DNA of 19,441 bases from Desulfobacterales bacterium (GTDB taxonomy: Bacteria; Desulfobacterota; Desulfobacteria; Desulfobacterales; Desulfobacteraceae): assembly GCA_022361315.1 (NCBI GenBank), contig JAKSBB010000142.1, forward strand, positions 1 to 19,441, read 5' to 3'. Under the pieces are notes generated by a model, which was not told the DNA's origin, did no database searches, and saw nothing but the letters and a program-made list of their open reading frames with translations. Below, piece after piece: positions 15,014 through 19,441 of this stretch. The position numbers were made by a program, and so were the translations under genes. Positions within the stretch are counted from its first letter, which is position 1, and the number at the start of each line of letters is the position of its first letter.

Positions 15014-15847
15014 ATGAGCGTATTTTTACATGGCCGGGTAATTTGGATATCATCCCTGTTTTTTATCTTATTCATGCTGCCGGCCTTTGCCGGTTCTTCC
15101 CCGGCAGGCAAGCCGGAGATGAAGGCAAATCCGGTGGACGAATTCCGGCATAATCTCGCCTTGATTGACAAGGAGTACGAAAGTGTCCGTTATAATCTTG
15201 AATGGCTGAATTTGAAAATTTCAAGGATGAAGGCCATGGATCATCCTGTCCAGTCAAACCTGTATCGGTCGGTGGATTATAAGAAGCAAAAGCTCAAGGC
15301 CCTTGAGAAGATGAGGCATGATTATGAAGCCTGTCTTGCAAAGGCCAAAGCGCCGGCCCCCCCTGAAATGATGGACAACACGGACATCAGCAGCGGGATG
15401 GAAAAAAAGATTCTCAGCCAAGTGGAAGGTCTCAGCCTGTCCGGTTCCTTTGAATTAATGACCATCCACGGGATGGTAACGCTCAAAACCCGCCGTCCCA
15501 TTCTTTTTGCCTCGGGCAGTGCCGTGGTGCCGAAGGAATCCGAGCCATTCTTAAAAAAAGTCTCTTCCCTGGTCAAGGACCGGAAGGTCTGGATAGTTGT
15601 GGACGGATTTGCAGATAAAAATCCCATCCGGACAGCAAAATTTCCCTCCAATTTTGAACTGGGGGCAATCCGGGCGGCAAATGTTGTCCACAATCTTGTG
15701 GGAAAAGGGGTTTCTCCTTCTGTGTTTAAAGTGGCCAGTACAGGAAGATACCGCTTTCCCGGTGCCCTGCCCATGGCGGAGAAAAAACAGCTTGAACGCT
15801 ACGTCAATCTCACAATTACGTTTGAGATGCCTGACGCCGAGACATAA
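15014..15847 (+). CDS. OmpA/MotB-domain envelope protein with coiled-coil-like N-terminal region
   Basis: A 277-residue exported protein. A signal peptide of about 27 residues ends at LPAFAG. Residues about 40-110 are charged and helical, likely coiled coil (DKEYESVRYNLEWLNLKISR and KKQKLKALEKM). The C-terminal part (about 150-275) is OmpA/MotB-like: ILFASGSAVVPKESEPFL, VVDGFADKNPI and FELGAIRAANVV, the segments that bind peptidoglycan in this family. No beta-barrel is present, so it is a periplasmic or membrane-tethered peptidoglycan-binding protein, loosely like flagellar MotB-type stators but without their transmembrane aspartate segment. GGAG lies 7 nt before the ATG at 15014. It ends just before a strong terminator. 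Confidence 0.8.
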   Translation: MSVFLHGRVIWISSLFFILFMLPAFAGSSPAGKPEMKANPVDEFRHNLALIDKEYESVRYNLEWLNLKISRMKAMDHPVQSNLYRSVDYKKQKLKALEKMRHDYEACLAKAKAPAPPEMMDNTDISSGMEKKILSQVEGLSLSGSFELMTIHGMVTLKTRRPILFASGSAVVPKESEPFLKKVSSLVKDRKVWIVVDGFADKNPIRTAKFPSNFELGAIRAANVVHNLVGKGVSPSVFKVASTGRYRFPGALPMAEKKQLERYVNLTITFEMPDAET

Positions 15848-15849
15848 AG

Positions 15850-15886
15850 ATAAAAGGTGGTGTCCTTGCGGGACACCACCTTTTAT
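15850..15886. terminator. Bidirectional intrinsic terminator between convergent genes
   Basis: A perfect 16 bp stem, with left arm 15850-15865 (core AAAAGGTGGTGTCC), a 5 nt loop and right arm 15871-15886 (core GGACACCACCTTTT). T-tracts lie on both strands. It serves the OmpA-domain gene on the plus strand and mttB on the minus strand. Confidence 0.92.
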
Positions 15887-15922
15887 ACTCCCGGTGCAGG
15901 ACGTGAGAACGGCTATCAAGTC

Positions 15923-17410
15923 TTATTTTCCTGCCCGTTCCTTTTCTTCCTGAATTTCAGCTTCGCAGTTTTCAACGATGGATCTCATCTGAGATCTGAC
16001 CTCGTCGGAAAGCGGCGTGGGCTTGTGGGTCTTCAAGATCTCACGGGCCTTGTCCATGGCTTTTTCATGCATGGTCTGGCCACCGGCACTCTCCCATTTA
16101 TCCCGAACCCTGCGGTCTATGAGATTGGGCTGTGACATCTTTTTCATATTCTCAAACGTGTGCTTTTCAGTGATAAACTGGCCCTGGGATCCTACCCTGC
16201 CGATTATGTCCACTGCAAGGGTATCCTCGTTTACGGGGATACCGTTGACAACATGTTTGATCATCTGTGCGAACTCATTATCCATGACGAGCTGACCGTA
16301 GTCAAAAGTGACGCCTGATTCCAACATTCCAAGTCCGTAGATCAGGTTGGCACCTGCCAACGCTGTAAGGAGACCTGTGAGTGTTTTCTCATGAGCAGCC
16401 TGTCCGTCGGGTACTTTTGAGTCAGCCTATCCGCCTGCAACCCACGAAGGCAGCATATAGTAGTTGGAAAGCGCGGCCACCCCGGCATTAATCATGCCGC
16501 ATTCAGGTGACCCTACCGTTGCTGTCGCCATTCGCAGGTCAAGTGGGCAGGTGGAGCTGCCGAACATCATGGGAGTTCCTTTTTCAACACATTGGCCAAG
16601 CACGATGCCGGAGAGGACTTCGGCATTGTGGACCACCAGGGTGCCCGCAGGGGTAACCGGGGCAGAGCCGCCGGCCAGGGCCTGGGTCAATACGTTGACC
16701 AGGACGCCCTGTCTGGCCCCTTCAATGATGATCTCGGTGCAGTCCCGGACCAGTTTCAGGGGGCTGATGGGACAGGTGTTAAAGGATATGATGGGCCGTT
16801 CCCTGAATTTGTCACGACCCCCCTGGATGGCCACTGCCATGTCAATGGCGGCGCGCATCAGTTTGCCGTTGCCGGCACCGTGGAAACAATGCTTGGTGGT
16901 ATTGGACAAAAATGCCTCTGCATTATGCAGGGGCTGGGCATCCTGGTTTACATCATGGGCGCCCACTGCCCTTTCATACACATCAATTCCATCCAGGTAA
17001 TCCACCAGGACGGCACTCTCTTCCACATCCCTCTTAACGGTTTCCCTCAGGATCCCGGATTCGATATCCACAATGGATATGCCTTCACCAAAGTTGGTAA
17101 AGCCCACCCGGTTGTTCCCCAGAAGGTAATCGCGTTCGGGATCCCTTCCGGCAAGGTTTACCGTTGCCGGGGCCGAACGAATGGCATCTTCGACCATATA
17201 GGGTGGGAATTTCACCATACATGTCTCAGAATCAACGATGGCACCGCTGTCTCCAAGGATCTGTCTCGCCTCTTCATCTTCAAACCAGATGCCGGTGTGC
17301 TGGAGCACATCCAGGGTGGCCAGGTGGATCTCGTAGAGTTCATCCTGGGTAAACATGTTGAGGCTTAATCCCCCGCTCTGCAGGTAACCTGCATGCAAGT
17401 TGCGTTTCAC
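15923..17410 (-). CDS. mttB: Trimethylamine:corrinoid methyltransferase MttB with in-frame UAG (pyrrolysine)
   Basis: MttB moves one methyl group from trimethylamine to the cognate corrinoid protein. The frame runs from a GTG at 17410 (GAGGAGG 7 nt before it) to a TAA at 15923. It is interrupted only by a TAG at 16427-16429, codon 328. Reading through gives 495 residues, the usual MttB length, with pyrrolysine in PSWVAGG-O-ADSKVPDGQ, the position known in archaeal MttB (near residue 334). Protein similarity continues on both sides of the TAG: GLGMLESGVTFDYGQLVMDNE and the C-terminal region are needed for the family barrel. A standard caller would wrongly report two genes (327 residues plus a C-terminal piece). 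pylT and pylB in this window support decoding. A terminator-like hairpin lies just upstream, after the second MttB-family gene. Confidence 0.96.
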
Positions 17411-17434
17411 AACTAAACCTCCTCGTTGTTGGTG

Positions 17435-17471
17435 AAAAAAAGGGGTGCCCGCAGAACCGGCCGGGCACCCT
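17435..17471 (-). terminator. Intrinsic terminator or attenuator between the two MttB-family genes
   Basis: On the minus strand GGGTGCCCG (17470-17462), a 10 nt loop and CGGGCACCC (17451-17443) form a 9 bp stem followed by seven T residues. It lies 21 bp after the TAA of the first gene and 25 bp before the GTG of mttB. It should end or reduce transcription into the pyrrolysine gene unless that gene has its own promoter or the hairpin is regulated. Confidence 0.85.
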
Positions 17472-17492
17472 GCATCTGCCTTATAAAAAAGT

Positions 17493-18929
17493 TTATTTCA
17501 GAGATTGGATATAACCGGCCAGGCGATCGTCCAGGCCCGGATCGATAACCCGGTCCGGACAGGCCGCCAGGATCTCCTTGTACCGGGCATTGGCCGCCGT
17601 GACCACATCCATGCTGCCCTTCTTTTCCCAGGCTTCGTAGGAATCCGTGGTGGAGATCCCAGGCGTCCAGAAGCTGCGGCAGTGGGTCATGGTGGACGGG
17701 TGCATGAGGTATGAACCGCCGTGGCCGATGTCATTGATGATGGTTTTTGAATAGTCCGCTTCCAGGCCGGAGATGCCCTTGACGGCGCAGGCCGCCCTGG
17801 ACATGATCTCGTCGTCGATGATGAATTTTTCATAGGAGACGGTCATGATGGCGTCCAGGATCCCGTAGCATTCATTGACCATGTTGACCCCGGCCATGGC
17901 CAGCATGAGATAGGTCTGCATGGTTTCATATCCGGCCTGGCAGTCCGGGGTCTTGGCATCGGTCAGGCCGGCCATGCACCGGGAGGGAATATTGTACAGC
18001 TCCCGGGCCAGCTGGATGCCGACCATATTGATCAGGTTGGATATGGGCGACCCGGTAATGTAGGATGCCGTACGCATGTTGGGGATGGCCGATGCCGGCG
18101 AGTAGACCACGGGGGTCCCCGGGTTGACGAGCTGGGCCAGGGTGAGGCCGGCCAGAATTTCCGCATTCTGGAGAACCACCGTACCCATGGGATCCACCGG
18201 GCTGGTGACCCCGGCCATGGCGCAGGTCAGCACCATGACGGGCTGGCGCAGGCGGGCAAAGGCCAGCAGGGTCTCGCAGGGGATCTCGTCAAACTGGAGC
18301 GGGCTCAAGGGGTTCAGGGACACGGCAATGCGGTGTTTGTCAAAGACCGAGTCGTCCCCGGGCTCTGCGCCGACGGAGAGCCGGATCATGTCGAACATAT
18401 GCCCCAGTTCTTCCCGGTTGCCGACATAGCCGAACAGGGGCTTGTCCGAATGGCGGAGCAGCCGGTGAAAAATGTCCAGGTACCGCAGGGGATGGGTGAT
18501 ATCCGCCGGTTCCACCGGGATCTGCCCCACGATGGTGCAGGTATCGCTGTGCTGGGCAAGTTTATACAGGTTGACCAGGTCGGCCATGGTGCCGAGGCGC
18601 CGGCCTTTTTCGATGTCCTGAATGTAGATGGGGCCGTTGTTGTGGCTGACGTGGATCCCCTCCTGGCGGGCGCCCAGGGTGACGGACCGGTCCGGATTGC
18701 GGGCTTCCCATTTGAACTCGGCCGGTGCCGATTCAATGGCCGCGTTGACCATCTCTTTGGGCATGAATACGGTCTGGCCCTCCACCCGGGCCCCGTGGTG
18801 TTTGAATATTTCAAGGCATTCTTCGGATTGGAATATAATACCGGTTTCGGACAGGATGTCCAAGGTGGCCTCGTGGATTTCGGACAGCGTATCCGTGTCC
18901 ACCAGCCTGAAGTGATTTGCAATGCTCAT
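17493..18929 (-). CDS. Non-pyrrolysine MttB-superfamily methyltransferase (MtgB-like, probable quaternary amine demethylase)
   Basis: A 478-residue cytoplasmic enzyme of the MttB superfamily, expected to transfer a methyl group from a quaternary amine to a corrinoid protein. It aligns with the downstream mttB throughout: TLSEIHEATLDILSETGI at the N-terminus, SLNPLSPLQFD, VDPMGTVVLQNAEILAGL in the middle and PSRCMAG-L-TDAKTPDCQ. Leu322 stands where pyrrolysine sits in MttB. Characterised non-Pyl members act on glycine betaine (MtgB), proline betaine (MtpB) or carnitine (MtcB); which applies here cannot be decided from sequence alone. CAGGGA precedes the ATG, the stop is TAA. It is the first gene after the sigma-54-type promoter at 18992, and a BCCT carrier is encoded in the window. 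Confidence 0.92.
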   Translation of the reverse strand: MSIANHFRLVDTDTLSEIHEATLDILSETGIIFQSEECLEIFKHHGARVEGQTVFMPKEMVNAAIESAPAEFKWEARNPDRSVTLGARQEGIHVSHNNGPIYIQDIEKGRRLGTMADLVNLYKLAQHSDTCTIVGQIPVEPADITHPLRYLDIFHRLLRHSDKPLFGYVGNREELGHMFDMIRLSVGAEPGDDSVFDKHRIAVSLNPLSPLQFDEIPCETLLAFARLRQPVMVLTCAMAGVTSPVDPMGTVVLQNAEILAGLTLAQLVNPGTPVVYSPASAIPNMRTASYITGSPISNLINMVGIQLARELYNIPSRCMAGLTDAKTPDCQAGYETMQTYLMLAMAGVNMVNECYGILDAIMTVSYEKFIIDDEIMSRAACAVKGISGLEADYSKTIINDIGHGGSYLMHPSTMTHCRSFWTPGISTTDSYEAWEKKGSMDVVTAANARYKEILAACPDRVIDPGLDDRLAGYIQSLK

Positions 18930-18991
18930 AAGTGTATCCCTGGGTTAAATGGTCGTGGTGCCGGGGCACCGTCTATACTACTGGACGGAAG

Positions 18992-19007
18992 ATCAAGAAG
19001 CATGCCA
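18992..19007 (-). promoter_or_regulatory. Candidate sigma-54 promoter of the MttB-family genes
   Basis: On the minus strand TGGCATG-CTTC-TTGAT (19007 to 18992) matches the -24/-12 pattern with T for C in the -24 element and A for C in the -12 element, as in the BCCT promoter. Transcription would start near 18980, about 50 nt before the ATG. Confidence 0.45.
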
Positions 19008-19115
19008 GGGGTTTCGAATGTGGCAAAGAGGCGGAGGATGCTGCAAATAAAGGCGTTCAGCCCTTTATGGTCATCAGGCCCGGGATCGGATATCCGGCAT
19101 TTGGGGTGCCGTTGC

Positions 19116-19155
19116 CAGAAGTGTAAACTTCAGAGGTGTAAAGGGGGTTACACCT
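19116..19155 (-). promoter_or_regulatory. Candidate activator sites between the NtrC-type gene and the MttB-family genes
   Basis: On the minus strand TTACACCTCTG (19141-19131) and TTACACTTCTG (19126-19116) stand in tandem 15 bp apart. A further half-site makes the inverted repeat AGGTGTAA-N6-TTACACCT (19134-19155, plus-strand reading). The sites are about 110-145 bp upstream of the promoter at 18992-19007 and resemble the sites before pylT and the BCCT gene. Confidence 0.5.
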
Positions 19156-19208
19156 TTGGGCAGGCGCTTCCCCCCGAAGCAGGGGACAGAACAGGAAGCA
19201 GGCCCAGG

Positions 19209-19441
19209 TCAGCTGTCCTGCTCAAGTCCGTATTTTTCCAGTTTTCTGTAGAGGGTGGGGCGGCTGAAGCCGAGAAGCCTGGCGGCCTTGGCCTTGTTCC
19301 AGTCGGTTTTCTCCAGGATGGAGACCAGTGCCTGTTTTTCCTCGGTTTCCGTCTGGGCGGGTGACATGCTGCTGTCCTTTTCCGGGCCGTTGAACCGGAT
19401 AATTTCCGAAGGGATGTGCCCCGTGTCAATGACGCCTTCCG
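19209..19441 (-). CDS. NtrC-type sigma-54-dependent activator, C-terminal fragment (cut by window edge)
   Basis: The minus-strand frame ending in a TGA at 19209-19211 is open to the right edge and gives 76 residues. After a linker (SSMSPAQTETEE) it ends in a Fis-type helix-turn-helix: ALVSILEKTDWNKAKAARLL followed by GFSRPTLYRKLEKYGLEQDS. This is the standard DNA-binding C-terminus of NtrC-family activators; the AAA+ ATPase domain and any sensor or receiver domain lie outside the window. It is encoded just upstream of the MttB-family genes in the same direction, across a 279 bp gap that holds activator-like repeats and a sigma-54-type promoter. It is the best candidate for the regulator of the amine genes. 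Confidence 0.9.
   Translation of the reverse strand, partial: EGVIDTGHIPSEIIRFNGPEKDSSMSPAQTETEEKQALVSILEKTDWNKAKAARLLGFSRPTLYRKLEKYGLEQDS

Noticed and set aside
15923..16360. Separate gene for the C-terminal part of mttB
   Set aside because: It is in frame with the upstream part, has no own start with a ribosome site, and is explained by readthrough of the TAG at 16427.
16592..17368. Open frame of 258 codons on the plus strand
   Set aside because: It is antisense to mttB and its residue pattern matches no family; it is a by-product of GC-rich coding sequence.
15923..17410. mttB as a pseudogene with a nonsense mutation
   Set aside because: The TAG is exactly at the known pyrrolysine position, the rest of the frame is intact, and pylT and pylB are present in the window.
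18333..19364. Open frame of 343 codons on the plus strand
   Set aside because: It is antisense to the non-Pyl MttB homologue, the intergenic activator sites and the NtrC-type gene, all of which have clear family motifs.
1..19441. CRISPR array, insertion sequence, prophage or integrase
   Set aside because: No regularly spaced repeats, transposase, integrase or phage-like genes were seen on either strand.

Overview
The window looks like chromosomal DNA of a Gram-negative anaerobe, most likely a sulfate-reducing deltaproteobacterium (Desulfobacterota). This is inferred from outer-membrane-type lipoproteins, an OmpA-type protein, an NtrC-type/sigma-54 regulatory layout, and corrinoid methyltransferase genes combined with pyrrolysine coding. 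The genus cannot be fixed from the sequence alone.

Layout. (1) 1-1801, minus strand: a polar amino acid ABC transporter operon (ATPase, periplasmic binding protein, and the first 27 codons of a permease cut by the left edge), divergent from an RpiR-family regulator (2086-2949, plus). (2) 3346-8347, plus strand: a methylated-amine block. A sigma-54-type promoter is followed by tRNA-Pyl (pylT, anticodon CTA), a corrinoid protein, a pterin-binding methyltransferase and pylB; a BCCT transporter follows with its own promoter and a terminator. (3) 8377-13548, minus strand: a cell-envelope operon of an acyltransferase/glycerol-3-phosphate-dehydrogenase-like fusion, a class A penicillin-binding protein (PBP1B type) and a TPR lipoprotein. 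(4) 13885-15847, plus strand: a small Arg-rich protein, an LPP20-like lipoprotein and an OmpA/MotB-domain protein. (5) 15923-19441, minus strand: trimethylamine methyltransferase mttB read through an in-frame amber codon (residue 328 = pyrrolysine), a second MttB-superfamily protein without pyrrolysine, and the C-terminus of an NtrC-type activator cut by the right edge.

How it fits together. The BCCT carrier would import quaternary amines. The non-Pyl MttB homologue and the Pyl-containing MttB would move methyl groups from a quaternary amine and from trimethylamine to the corrinoid protein. The pterin-binding methyltransferase would pass them to tetrahydrofolate. pylT and pylB supply the suppressor tRNA and the first step of pyrrolysine synthesis; pylC, pylD and the synthetase genes are not in the window. 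Three TGGCAYG-N4-TTG promoter motifs (before pylT, before the BCCT gene, before the MttB-family pair) each have a copy of TTACAYYTCTG about 110-135 bp upstream. This suggests one sigma-54 regulon, plausibly run by the activator at the right edge.
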